The translations under genes were made by a program, and so were the position numbers. The notes below the pieces were generated by a model that saw only the letters and a list, made by a program, of their open reading frames with translations, was not told the DNA's origin and made no database searches. DNA of 64,000 bases from contig NZ_CP042326.1 of the NCBI RefSeq assembly GCF_007904085.1, forward strand, positions 558,001-622,000, in the 5' to 3' direction. This DNA comes from Euhalothece natronophila Z-M001 (lineage in GTDB: Bacteria > Cyanobacteriota > Cyanobacteriia > Cyanobacteriales > Rubidibacteraceae). Of this stretch, positions 1 to 7,964 are shown in pieces; within the stretch, counting starts at the first letter, position 1, and every line of letters begins with the position of its first letter.

Positions 1-235
1 TAGTTTCTGGTAAGTTTGCTAATAAAATAGCATCTCGACGTTGATTATCAAACCACTGTTCCAACTCATGGTCTTTCAGGGAAACCGCCACATCTAAACG
101 TTCAAAAACTGAGTTTTTTAGATGAGCTCTGGCTCGATTATAAGCAGTTACAGCAACTACTGAAAGTGTAATCAGAGAGAGAATATAAAAGGATCCTGCT
201 AATTGAAATAATAAACTTTTACGTAATAGTTTCAT
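1..235 (-). CDS. Sensor protein N-terminus (Cache-type), partial
   Basis: Seventy-eight codons are visible from an ATG at 235; the gene runs off the window start. The product begins with a short basic stretch (MKLLRKS), one membrane helix at about residues 9-30, and then a segment ending in HELEQWFDNQRRDAILLANLPE. That is the helix that opens periplasmic Cache sensor domains of cyanobacterial histidine kinases and cyclases. The neighbouring Cache protein (302-1327) has the matching phrase KEEQLESWFNQQQNT, so the two are related sensors. A kinase or other output domain is inferred and lies outside the window. It is the last visible gene of a co-oriented run and starts 66 bases after the previous stop. 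Confidence 0.65.
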   Translation of the reverse strand, partial: MKLLRKSLLFQLAGSFYILSLITLSVVAVTAYNRARAHLKNSVFERLDVAVSLKDHELEQWFDNQRRDAILLANLPET

Positions 236-301
236 GCCGGTTTCCGTTGCTTAGTGATGAGTTGATCATGTGATAAAACAAGATTAAAATTATTAATGAG
301 C

Positions 302-1327
302 TTATAACTTATTTGTTTTTGCTTTCACTTTTGGCTTAAAGAGAAAAAGGATCATCGATAACAAAGCAGTGATGCTAAAACCTAATCCATAAATCCAAGC
401 TGCTAGCCGCCTAGCCGGTGCAAATATTTGGTATTGTTTCAACTCAGATAACAAAGCCAAATTGTATTCCGATATCCACCGATAATCACCGATAACTGGG
501 TTTCTATTGTAGTTTAAGTAGAGCTCTTGATTGCTATTTCTATGTAAAATTGCTTCATCAATCCCTGGACTACTAATTCCATCGCCCAGAGTATGTGATT
601 CAACAGAGTGAGCCACCAATTCATTTTTTTCAGGAGAAATTCGTCCAACGAGATAAACCTCTAAAGAGGGAGCTTCTTCTGAGGGAAGTTCTAGAGTATA
701 AGGTAATTCACGCATTTCCTGATTAAGAGCATCTAAATCAAGATCCACTGCTAAAAAACCAACCCGTTGATCTTCCTCATTATGAAGGGGAGTCGCAAAA
801 GTGATCATGGGCATAGCATCTCGGCGAGAAGCATAGAAATTAGGAACGACTTGATCGCGATTTTCAGGGGTAAGATAAGTGCTGGTATTTTGAATTGGTT
901 GATATGAGCCCTCTATAGACCCCTTAGTGGAATAAACGATAATGCTACTCTGATTTAAAAGGGAAACAGAATAGCTGTTTTCTAACAAGTCCACTTCTTC
1001 TAATAAAGCTTCAATAGTTGGAACTTCCTCAGGATTAATTCCCCCTGATTCCAAGATTTCAACAATTTGAGGAGATTCCCCCAAAACTTCACTTGCCTCT
1101 AGAACCGTATTCTGTTGCTGATTAAACCAGCTTTCTAACTGTTCTTCTTTAATCTCAGCAATAGTATTCAATTCGTTAAATACAGCAGGAACAATTTGGC
1201 TTCGCATGGACACATAAACTAAAAATGCGCTTAAACTAAAGGCTGTAATTGCTATAAGGGGAAGCCAATCAATTAACATTCCAATGCGGTTACTCCACGA
1301 AGAATTTAACTTTTGGTATGAACTCAT
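302..1327 (-). CDS. Membrane Cache-domain protein without output domain
   Basis: A protein of 341 residues: cytoplasmic N-terminus, a membrane helix at about residues 17-39, a large extracytoplasmic domain of roughly 260 residues with Cache-like features (KEEQLESWFNQQQNT, RRDAMPMITFATPLHN, VGFLAVDLDLDALNQ), a second membrane helix near the C-terminus, and a basic tail. No HAMP, kinase, cyclase or GGDEF domain follows, so it senses but has no output of its own. The reading frame is open further upstream, but the ATG at 1327 (MSSYQKLNSS) is preferred because it sits four bases after the stop of the solute-binding protein gene. This tight coupling suggests that the two products work together, for example as ligand receptor and membrane sensor. 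That role is inference. Confidence 0.75.
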   Translation of the reverse strand: MSSYQKLNSSWSNRIGMLIDWLPLIAITAFSLSAFLVYVSMRSQIVPAVFNELNTIAEIKEEQLESWFNQQQNTVLEASEVLGESPQIVEILESGGINPEEVPTIEALLEEVDLLENSYSVSLLNQSSIIVYSTKGSIEGSYQPIQNTSTYLTPENRDQVVPNFYASRRDAMPMITFATPLHNEEDQRVGFLAVDLDLDALNQEMRELPYTLELPSEEAPSLEVYLVGRISPEKNELVAHSVESHTLGDGISSPGIDEAILHRNSNQELYLNYNRNPVIGDYRWISEYNLALLSELKQYQIFAPARRLAAWIYGLGFSITALLSMILFLFKPKVKAKTNKL

Positions 1328-1331
1328 GGCT

Positions 1332-2723
1332 CTATTCCCATTCTTCAAAAATTTGCTCAATTTCTTCTCTTGCTTTCTCTGCTGAGTCACGGGGGCTTAC
1401 ATCTTCTTCCACCATTCGAGATAAGGCATTTCCCCACACCCCTCTTGCTTCTACTTCCGCATAAGCAGGGTTAAAAACTGTATAAGAGGGACGAGTGCGC
1501 TCAAAATACTGGTGAGTTTTATACACATGGGGATCCTCAGGATCATTCCAAAATGGACGTTCTAAAATTGTTTCCATCACAGGATAAAAGCGACCTTGAG
1601 AACCTTCATTAAATTCTGCTAGGTGTTCTGGTTGTATGAGATAGCTTACTAAATCTTGGGCTTTTTCCGTTTGAGGAGCTCCTTCTGGCAAAATCAACTG
1701 TTTAATTGAGGTGATATACTCCATGGGTTCACCATTTACTTTATTGGGCCATTCGATTGTTCCCATTTCCTCTTTATAAGTAGAGGGATTCTGTCGCTGA
1801 GAACCTGGAATTGATAAAGTAGGGTTGGGAGTCATTAAAGTCTCTCGACTCAGGAAAGAAATATTATTATCTGGGTCAGTCCAATTCGTTACATTACTGG
1901 GAATATAGTCATTTTCATAAAAATCCTTAATTTGAGATAAAATCTCTGTCAATTTCTCTAAGTCAGAATCGTTAAAGGTGAGTTCTCCATTTTCATCCAC
2001 GATCTGAATATCATAACCTTGTAAAATTTGTTCAATAGTGTAGTGAGTATCCGTGGCAGCAGTGGACATTGGTAATCCTAGAGCATATACCTCTTGCCCT
2101 TCTTCTCTTAAAGCGGATTGAACTTCCAACCAAAACTCCCAAAAACCTTCCCAATTTTCAGGAATGTCTTCCTCACTAAAACCAACTTCTTCCAATAAAC
2201 TACGCCAGTAATGTATATAAATCGTATTTTGGGCAATGGGGACAGCGTAAAAACTTCGTCGATCTTCCACATCATTGCGATAGTTGACGCTTTCCAAGGC
2301 TTCTGGCATGAATAAATCTTGGACAGGATCAATAATGTCACTGGTATCTACTAATTTTCCGTTCCAAGCGAAGGTGGGGACAAGAGAAAAATCAAGGGTA
2401 TAACCATAAATAATATCGGGTAAAGTTTCATCAGAATTCATCACACTTTCAGCTTTTTGTGTTAAATCCTTTTCACTATAAAATTGCACATCAACAGCAA
2501 CATTCGATTGTTCAGACCATTCATCAATAAATTTCCGAATAGCATTGGTTTCTTCGGGATAGTAACCTTCGCTCCACCAAACCTCAACATTTTCTCGCGC
2601 TGGCTCTTCTGGGCCAATAATAGGCTGATCACAGGCAATGATTGAACTAAGCATCACGAGAGCAAGCAAAATTCTAATAGTTGATCGAAACTGACTTCGG
2701 AACTTTCTCTTGAAAAAAAACAT
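1332..2723 (-). CDS. Extracellular solute-binding lipoprotein (family 1)
   Basis: A protein of 463 residues with a basic N-terminus, a hydrophobic segment and a lipobox (SSIIAC, lipidated Cys about residue 31), so it is probably anchored on the periplasmic side of the inner membrane. The body resembles ABC-type carbohydrate-binding proteins: an early VEVWWSEGYYPEETNAIRK strand-helix, DIIYGYTLDF, a central YDIQIVDENGELTF, and a C-terminal VEARGVWGNALSRMVEEDVS. No ABC permease or ATPase gene lies beside it. Instead it is followed four bases later by a Cache membrane protein and then by a sensor gene, and preceded by an AEC permease. It may therefore serve in ligand sensing rather than classical uptake. 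The family is fairly sure; the ligand is unknown. Confidence 0.85.
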   Translation of the reverse strand: MFFFKRKFRSQFRSTIRILLALVMLSSIIACDQPIIGPEEPARENVEVWWSEGYYPEETNAIRKFIDEWSEQSNVAVDVQFYSEKDLTQKAESVMNSDETLPDIIYGYTLDFSLVPTFAWNGKLVDTSDIIDPVQDLFMPEALESVNYRNDVEDRRSFYAVPIAQNTIYIHYWRSLLEEVGFSEEDIPENWEGFWEFWLEVQSALREEGQEVYALGLPMSTAATDTHYTIEQILQGYDIQIVDENGELTFNDSDLEKLTEILSQIKDFYENDYIPSNVTNWTDPDNNISFLSRETLMTPNPTLSIPGSQRQNPSTYKEEMGTIEWPNKVNGEPMEYITSIKQLILPEGAPQTEKAQDLVSYLIQPEHLAEFNEGSQGRFYPVMETILERPFWNDPEDPHVYKTHQYFERTRPSYTVFNPAYAEVEARGVWGNALSRMVEEDVSPRDSAEKAREEIEQIFEEWE

Positions 2724-2750
2724 ACTGATTAATCCTATAAACCACCTAAT

Positions 2751-3737
2751 CTACCAAGTTGAAAATCCCCATAGCCAGAGCGGTAAGGTGATGAGCAACA
2801 TTATTGAACTGAGAGCGACAGCTCCCACCACTACTTCACGATTTAATCCATAATTATCAGAAATAACAATTGTTGCAAAGGCACATGGCATTCCTGATTG
2901 TAAAACCATAACCAGTCGTGGCGGACCACTAAATCCTAGGGCAGTTAACCCCATCGCTACTATGATGGGAACTAATAACATCCGTACTGATACAGCCATT
3001 GCTGACGGTTTAATGTTGCGCCAAGAGGAAAGTTGCTGTAATCTAATCCCCATTAAAATTAAGGATAACATAACAACTGACCAAGCAAATCCATTGAGAC
3101 TGATAGCGAGTAAAGAAGGAAATGTAATTTGTCTTAAAAATAAACCAAGGATAAAAGCAAATACAGTGGGATTTTTAATGATAACTTGCAGTAATATAAA
3201 CCAAGGATTACTTTTTTTTCCTTCAACGGCATGACCAAAACGTAACGCAAGAAATACACCTAATCCATAAGCTCCTAACAAAGTTCCTAACAAATCATAA
3301 AATAACGCCCAACCAAAATATTCTGCCCCTAATTGGGGTAAAAGGAGAGTTACAGGAAATCCCATGTAACCTGTATTTCCAAACATTGAGCTTAATAAAA
3401 AACTTCCCTGAGTTGATGGCTCTATTTCCTTTAAGTATGGACGGAATCCTAACCAACTTAATCCCAAAGCTAGTAAAATAGCAACCCAAGCGATAACAGG
3501 AGCCATAAAAACATTCCCTGAAAGGTCTGCTTGATGTAAAAAGTTAATAATACTAATTGGAACACCAATCCAAAATAAAAATTGACCGAGTTTCTTGGGA
3601 ACTATCTCTTGAAGAGAAGCATTAAAGCGATTCTTAAATCGGCGATGGGTAAGAATAAAACTAATCCCAAATCCAACACTGATCGCGGAAAAAATTGGTA
3701 TATAAAGATTAGTAATAAGCTGTAAAATAGTTGACAT
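2751..3737 (-). CDS. AEC-family permease (auxin efflux carrier type)
   Basis: A protein of 328 residues, nearly all hydrophobic, with about ten membrane helices. The pattern is that of the AEC/membrane transport protein family: SSMFGNTGYMGFPVTLLL in the first half and VLQSGMPCAFATIVISDNYGLN in the second, the two halves being inverted repeats in this family. Members export or import carboxylates such as malate or lactate, or amino-acid-like anions. The gene begins 24 bases after a LarA-like racemase gene and is followed by the solute-binding protein 27 bases on. Transport of the hydroxy acid handled by the racemase is a reasonable inference, not shown by the sequence. Confidence 0.85.
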   Translation of the reverse strand: MSTILQLITNLYIPIFSAISVGFGISFILTHRRFKNRFNASLQEIVPKKLGQFLFWIGVPISIINFLHQADLSGNVFMAPVIAWVAILLALGLSWLGFRPYLKEIEPSTQGSFLLSSMFGNTGYMGFPVTLLLPQLGAEYFGWALFYDLLGTLLGAYGLGVFLALRFGHAVEGKKSNPWFILLQVIIKNPTVFAFILGLFLRQITFPSLLAISLNGFAWSVVMLSLILMGIRLQQLSSWRNIKPSAMAVSVRMLLVPIIVAMGLTALGFSGPPRLVMVLQSGMPCAFATIVISDNYGLNREVVVGAVALSSIMLLITLPLWLWGFSTW

Positions 3738-3761
3738 TTAATAAGCCTTTTTATATTGAAT

Positions 3762-5684
3762 TTACTCCCTCTTAGGAATAAAATCAAGGTTTCTCCTAAG
3801 AATAACTGGTTTTTTCAAGTAAGCAATTTCTATCCCCTTAGCAGAAGACTCAAAGCTAGCACTGTAGTGATAAGCAATATCAAGAGCAATTTGAGGGGAA
3901 CAGGTATTGAGATCAATAGTTTGTATCCCTAACAGAGTAATTGATCTACTTTTAATATTAGACTGATTTTGTAGGGAGGGAGAAATATATTCCGTTAAAT
4001 CAGGGTTTAATTGATGTATATAAGAAATAACAACAGGATTAAATGTGGCAATAAAAAAATATTTAAAGTGTTGACAAATTTTTAATAGTCGCAGTGCGCG
4101 TTGTCCGCCTTCTCCTAAACCAAAATGTTCTTGATGAGCAAAAACTTGGGAATTAATTTGGTCAATAATTCCCCTAAAATCATGTCCTTGTTCGTATTGC
4201 TGGAGCAATTGGCTTATTGTTTTCATGGTGACATTGTATTTTCCAGCATATTTAAAGAGCATTTTGTGTAGCGATTGCTCTATTGTATAGTCAAAAACAC
4301 CTTTAGATCGGTGTGCTAAAACTTTCTTAGCTAATTTTTCTAGTTGTAACCAAATTTGATCCGCTTCACTTACAACTTGTAAATGGAGTTGCCATTGCTT
4401 GAGTAAATCATCTCTGGAAATTCGTAAAATTTTTTCAATTTCTTGCCAGCTTGTTGCTTTTAAAAGTTGACCCTTGATCAAATCACGATGTTCTTGGGTC
4501 ATTTCAAGGAGAATATCTAATTGTTCTTTTGTTCCATCATTGCCAATTCCAGAGTTATTGAGGGGTTCATTACAGGGGTTATATAAGAGGGCAACAGAGT
4601 TTTGGTTTGGTGGCTTAAGTAAAGGGGCTGATTTTTCGTTCCAATCACATATATACTGTAAGGCACGAGCTCCAGCGAGAATATCTGTTCCTCGCTTCGG
4701 TTCAATATCACTAATAACTAAATTGAAAGTGGTGTCAACTGAAAAAACATGGTTACGATAGTTATTCTGAGCTAGTTCTTGACGGTAATTTTCATGATCC
4801 CCAAAAGCCATATCCCAAATCTGATCTTCATCTTGGGCAAGAACGGTAAACCCATAGGGAACTGACATAGCTTGGCTTTCTGGGCGAGATATCATTGCTT
4901 GTTGGATTCCTTGAGCAGTGGTATCAATCATTTTGACAAACGGACTTGTGGGATCACCGGCTCGGGCTGTAGTTGCTAATAAAACGCTGGTACTATGACT
5001 ACGGCGAATTTCGTTGAGACTGGCAATGCCTACAGCAAGCATTTTGTTAATTCCACCACTGCCATAGCGACCTTCATAAGGATGGATTTTGGTGTCACCA
5101 GCAATTAAGGTTAGATGATGATTAAAGAGAAGTTGAGGAATTTTTACGCTATAGCGAGTGCTGTTCTTTTGTATTGAGTAAGGTGTCGTCTCTGACTTGT
5201 TTGCAATTTCCCGAGATGAGTGAGGATTAATGATGATTTCAACTAATTCATTCGTTTTGATTTTGGTAGTTTGCTGTTTAATTGCTATGCCAATTGCTTG
5301 CAGTTTTGAGTAGCGCTCTTTACCAATTAATTTTTCAATTTCTTTTAAGCTCATTAAGGGATGAGTTCCTAAACCATAAAGAAGAGTCACTTTTAGTTCA
5401 GGTTTATTATTAACAATATTTAAAATGGCATCAATTAAAATTCTGGCTGCAACTTGAGAACGAGTTTTATCAGGTAAAATTAATAAAATACTTTTGATAT
5501 TTTTTTTATGTTTTTTTTCTCCGATCGCGATCGCTGTGTGAATTTCCTTCTTACAATAAGAGACTAATTCATTTCTATCTAGGGTATCATAAGGAGCAGG
5601 TGAACGAGGAAAAAATACATTCGTTTGTGGCGGTACTTTAACGTTATATTCAGGATAACTTTGAAGTCTTATTGAATGACTCAT
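3762..5684 (-). CDS. LarA-like nickel-pincer racemase family protein
   Basis: A protein of 640 residues. The first 350 or so resemble LarA (lactate racemase, DUF2088 family), which uses a nickel-pincer nucleotide covalently held by a lysine. Family landmarks are visible: PDKTRSQ at 71-77 (D72 and R75, like the D-x-T-R loop), GLGTHPL with H108, and HPYEGRYGSGGINKMLAVG with K214. A histidine follows exactly 16 residues later (H230), the same spacing as the cofactor lysine and catalytic histidine of LarA. The loop before K214 is a little longer than usual, and the protein is about 200 residues longer than typical LarA, with an unassigned C-terminal half. No LarB, LarC or LarE cofactor genes lie in the window. 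It is probably co-transcribed with the AEC permease. The 2-hydroxy-acid substrate is unknown. Confidence 0.7.
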   Translation of the reverse strand: MSHSIRLQSYPEYNVKVPPQTNVFFPRSPAPYDTLDRNELVSYCKKEIHTAIAIGEKKHKKNIKSILLILPDKTRSQVAARILIDAILNIVNNKPELKVTLLYGLGTHPLMSLKEIEKLIGKERYSKLQAIGIAIKQQTTKIKTNELVEIIINPHSSREIANKSETTPYSIQKNSTRYSVKIPQLLFNHHLTLIAGDTKIHPYEGRYGSGGINKMLAVGIASLNEIRRSHSTSVLLATTARAGDPTSPFVKMIDTTAQGIQQAMISRPESQAMSVPYGFTVLAQDEDQIWDMAFGDHENYRQELAQNNYRNHVFSVDTTFNLVISDIEPKRGTDILAGARALQYICDWNEKSAPLLKPPNQNSVALLYNPCNEPLNNSGIGNDGTKEQLDILLEMTQEHRDLIKGQLLKATSWQEIEKILRISRDDLLKQWQLHLQVVSEADQIWLQLEKLAKKVLAHRSKGVFDYTIEQSLHKMLFKYAGKYNVTMKTISQLLQQYEQGHDFRGIIDQINSQVFAHQEHFGLGEGGQRALRLLKICQHFKYFFIATFNPVVISYIHQLNPDLTEYISPSLQNQSNIKSRSITLLGIQTIDLNTCSPQIALDIAYHYSASFESSAKGIEIAYLKKPVILRRNLDFIPKRE

Positions 5685-5702
5685 TGTTTTAAAGAAAATT
5701 CT

Positions 5703-6797
5703 TCATACGTTTAGTTTTTTCAATATAGAATCAAAACGGCTACTATTTTGGTTAGGGGGATCAATTGCTTCTAAATCAAATTGATTTGAAGATAGTAATT
5801 GTGCAGTATTCCCTAAATCCTTTCCATAGCCTAAGCGACTAATTAAACGGGTCAAACGTATAGACAGTAAAGTTGTCAGGATTCGATAAAAGCGACTGCT
5901 CATCTCGATATTTTGTTCTAAATTAGCTAAGAGTTTTTGACGAGGAATTGCTAGCAATATGGAATCTTCCAAAGCAGTAACAGTTAATTTAGGGAGATAA
6001 GAATCCACTAAGGCAGTTTCACCCACTACTTCTCCGGGAGTTGCATATTCAACTTCCTTACTTGGAGGAGTTTCACTCTTTGATTCTGAGTTGCTTAACT
6101 TCTCAAATACTTCGTTTAAGGTATTAGCTTTTTTCTCAGTGATATTCAGGGAAAGTAATCCTTTAAGTACAAGGTAGAGGTTCTCAGTGGGTTGGTTAGC
6201 TGGTATAATTAATTGCCCTGCTTCGTAGCGTTGCACGTCCCCTTGAGTAACTATCCAGTCAATGTCATTGTCATACAGTTCATGAAAGAGGATTGTGCCA
6301 TCTTGGAAGGGAGAAATTTGCAATTTTTTACGATGATTGAGACACTTCTTTAAAAGAAACTCATAGCGATTGAGCAGTAAAAGCGCGATCGCGCGGTAAA
6401 AACGAACTGCAAAATTAGGATTATTCTTTAGATGATTTTTTAAGGATTCACAAGGAACTATCAAAACAATGGAATCAGTTTTTGCTTGAATGGTTACTGG
6501 TGAAGTACTTATCCAAAAGAGAGTTCCTTCCCCAATAATGTCACCCGACTGATAAGAAAAAAGTTCTTGTTCTGCATTAGTCTCACTAATGAGTGCAGAG
6601 TAAGCTCGTCCTAAGGTACTTTCTTCATTATCCTTAATCAGCGATTTCAGTTCACCTTCAAGAAGGATATATAGTTGATTTAAAGGTTCATTTTGCTCAA
6701 CTAAAGTATCCGTTGACGAAACTGTTATTTGTTCACCAACAGATACCAGCCAATCAATGTCATCTTCTGTTAATTGCTCTCGTAATATGTCTGGCAT
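5703..6797 (-). CDS. Double cyclic-nucleotide-binding-fold protein
   Basis: A protein of 364 residues with two CNB (cupin-like) domains, about 10-150 and 165-320. Each starts with DDIDWLV / NDIDWIV, runs through LYILLEGEL / LYLVLKGLL, and ends with a conserved RFYRAIALLLLNR / RFYRILTTLLSIR helix. The phosphate-binding cassettes are degenerate: GDIIGEGTLFWISTSPVTIQA and GEVVGETALVDSYLPKLTVTA keep G-E but lack the Arg that holds the cyclic phosphate. It may therefore not bind cAMP or cGMP in the usual way. The C-terminal 40 residues are polar and carry no DNA-binding helix, so it is not a Crp-type regulator. It lies between the ParA-like ATPase (61 bases upstream) and the LarA-like gene (18 bases downstream), all in one direction. 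Confidence 0.8.
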   Translation of the reverse strand: MPDILREQLTEDDIDWLVSVGEQITVSSTDTLVEQNEPLNQLYILLEGELKSLIKDNEESTLGRAYSALISETNAEQELFSYQSGDIIGEGTLFWISTSPVTIQAKTDSIVLIVPCESLKNHLKNNPNFAVRFYRAIALLLLNRYEFLLKKCLNHRKKLQISPFQDGTILFHELYDNDIDWIVTQGDVQRYEAGQLIIPANQPTENLYLVLKGLLSLNITEKKANTLNEVFEKLSNSESKSETPPSKEVEYATPGEVVGETALVDSYLPKLTVTALEDSILLAIPRQKLLANLEQNIEMSSRFYRILTTLLSIRLTRLISRLGYGKDLGNTAQLLSSNQFDLEAIDPPNQNSSRFDSILKKLNV

Positions 6798-6858
6798 TTT
6801 CTTTTATTGCCATCAAAAGTATTTATTTTGTAGCTCAAATAATGATCTAACTTTCTCA

Positions 6859-7617
6859 TCACATTTTTTGAGTAACACCATTAAACACTTGCGTTAAATG
6901 GTGATCAGGATACTGGACTGTAAATAAGCCTCCACTTGCCAAAATCATCATTTCATCTGAATGTGGCAAAACCCCTGCTACTTCTACATCATAAATTTCC
7001 TCAATTTTAGACTTTAGTTGCTCACTATCAAACGCAGTTGGCGCTTTATTGACTAATAGCAACATTTTTGGAATTTGCAGTTTACGAGAGACTTCTACAG
7101 TAACTGCTGTTCCTTGATAGTCCTGCCGATCCGGGCGTAAAATAAGAATTAAAATATCAGAAATAGTGATTGAAAGTAAAGTCTCTTCATTTAGCCCAGG
7201 ATGAGTATCTAAGAGCAAGTAGTCCAGTGTCAATTCCTCTGCTAAAGATTGTAATCCTTCGCTTAAATATTCAATATCATAGCCATTTCGCAAAACTTGG
7301 GCAATATCCTCAGTATTACTACTAGAAGGAATTAAAAAAAGCTTACCCTCTCCTTGATTAAAGCCATCTCCTAAAGTCGTAGTTACATCGTAAGCAACCT
7401 GTGAAATCGGGAGTTTCCCCCAAACATAATCATTGAGAGATGTAGTGACATCATCTTTCTCGAACCCAAATAGTACGTGAATACCGGGAGATTGAATATC
7501 TGTGTCAACCACTGCCACCCGATTTCCTTGTTTAGTAAGCATGGCTGCCAGATTGGCGGTTACATTAGATTTGCCAGTTCCACCACGGTAAGAATGAATT
7601 GATATAATTTGCGACAT
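6859..7617 (-). CDS. ParA/MinD-like ATPase with variant Walker A
   Basis: A protein of 252 residues in the SIMIBI MinD/ParA group. The P-loop is SYRGGTGKSN: the catalytic K16 is present, but the signature lysine of the deviant Walker A (K-G-G-x-x-K-S/T) is Arg at position 11. Further motifs are VVDTDIQSPGIHVLFG (A-prime strand), YLLLDTHPGLNEE (Walker B) and LLLVNKAP. There is no visible amphipathic C-terminal membrane-targeting helix as in MinD and no DNA-binding N-terminus as in plasmid ParA. An upstream TTG at 7641 is possible, but the ATG at 7617 fits the family start and has AAAGG about 11 bases before it. It is embedded between CNB proteins and a small membrane protein, suggesting a positioning or switch role in that module. 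Confidence 0.85.
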   Translation of the reverse strand: MSQIISIHSYRGGTGKSNVTANLAAMLTKQGNRVAVVDTDIQSPGIHVLFGFEKDDVTTSLNDYVWGKLPISQVAYDVTTTLGDGFNQGEGKLFLIPSSSNTEDIAQVLRNGYDIEYLSEGLQSLAEELTLDYLLLDTHPGLNEETLLSITISDILILILRPDRQDYQGTAVTVEVSRKLQIPKMLLLVNKAPTAFDSEQLKSKIEEIYDVEVAGVLPHSDEMMILASGGLFTVQYPDHHLTQVFNGVTQKM

Positions 7618-7740
7618 AAAATAGTAAACCTTTAATTTCAATCAATAAGCTGTGGATGAACCTTTTTATTTGCTAGTTAACTAGCCTCTTTTGATGAACT
7701 AATTTTGCTACTTTAAATAAGCTCCAAAATTTATTAAATA

Positions 7741-7950
7741 TTATCCGATTAATAATTGTTTCAGCTCATCGTACCAAGCAAAGACCATAATCGCAGCCAA
7801 CATGGTAAAGAGCATAACGAAACCAATATAGGTCATTTTTTTCTCATGACTATCAACAGCTTGCTCAAGCTGATCATAAAGTTGGTTCCGAAGTCGCAGA
7901 ATTTTTCTAGGATTCTTAGGCGTTTTTTTGGGAGGTTTTGGAGAATTCAT
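7741..7950 (-). CDS. Small membrane protein in CNB/ParA module
   Basis: A protein of 69 residues: a strongly basic, proline-rich N-terminus (PKPPKKTPKNPRK), a short amphipathic helix (LRNQLYDQLEQAVDSHEKK), then a single membrane helix (MTYIGFVMLFTMLAAIMVFAW) and a short tail. It begins 14 bases after the stop of the membrane-anchored CNB protein and is followed by about 120 noncoding bases before the ATPase start. I do not recognise a family. The position suggests a membrane partner of the CNB protein or an anchor for the ATPase. Confidence 0.7.
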   Translation of the reverse strand: MNSPKPPKKTPKNPRKILRLRNQLYDQLEQAVDSHEKKMTYIGFVMLFTMLAAIMVFAWYDELKQLLIG

Positions 7951-7964
7951 ACTTAATATTTCCT

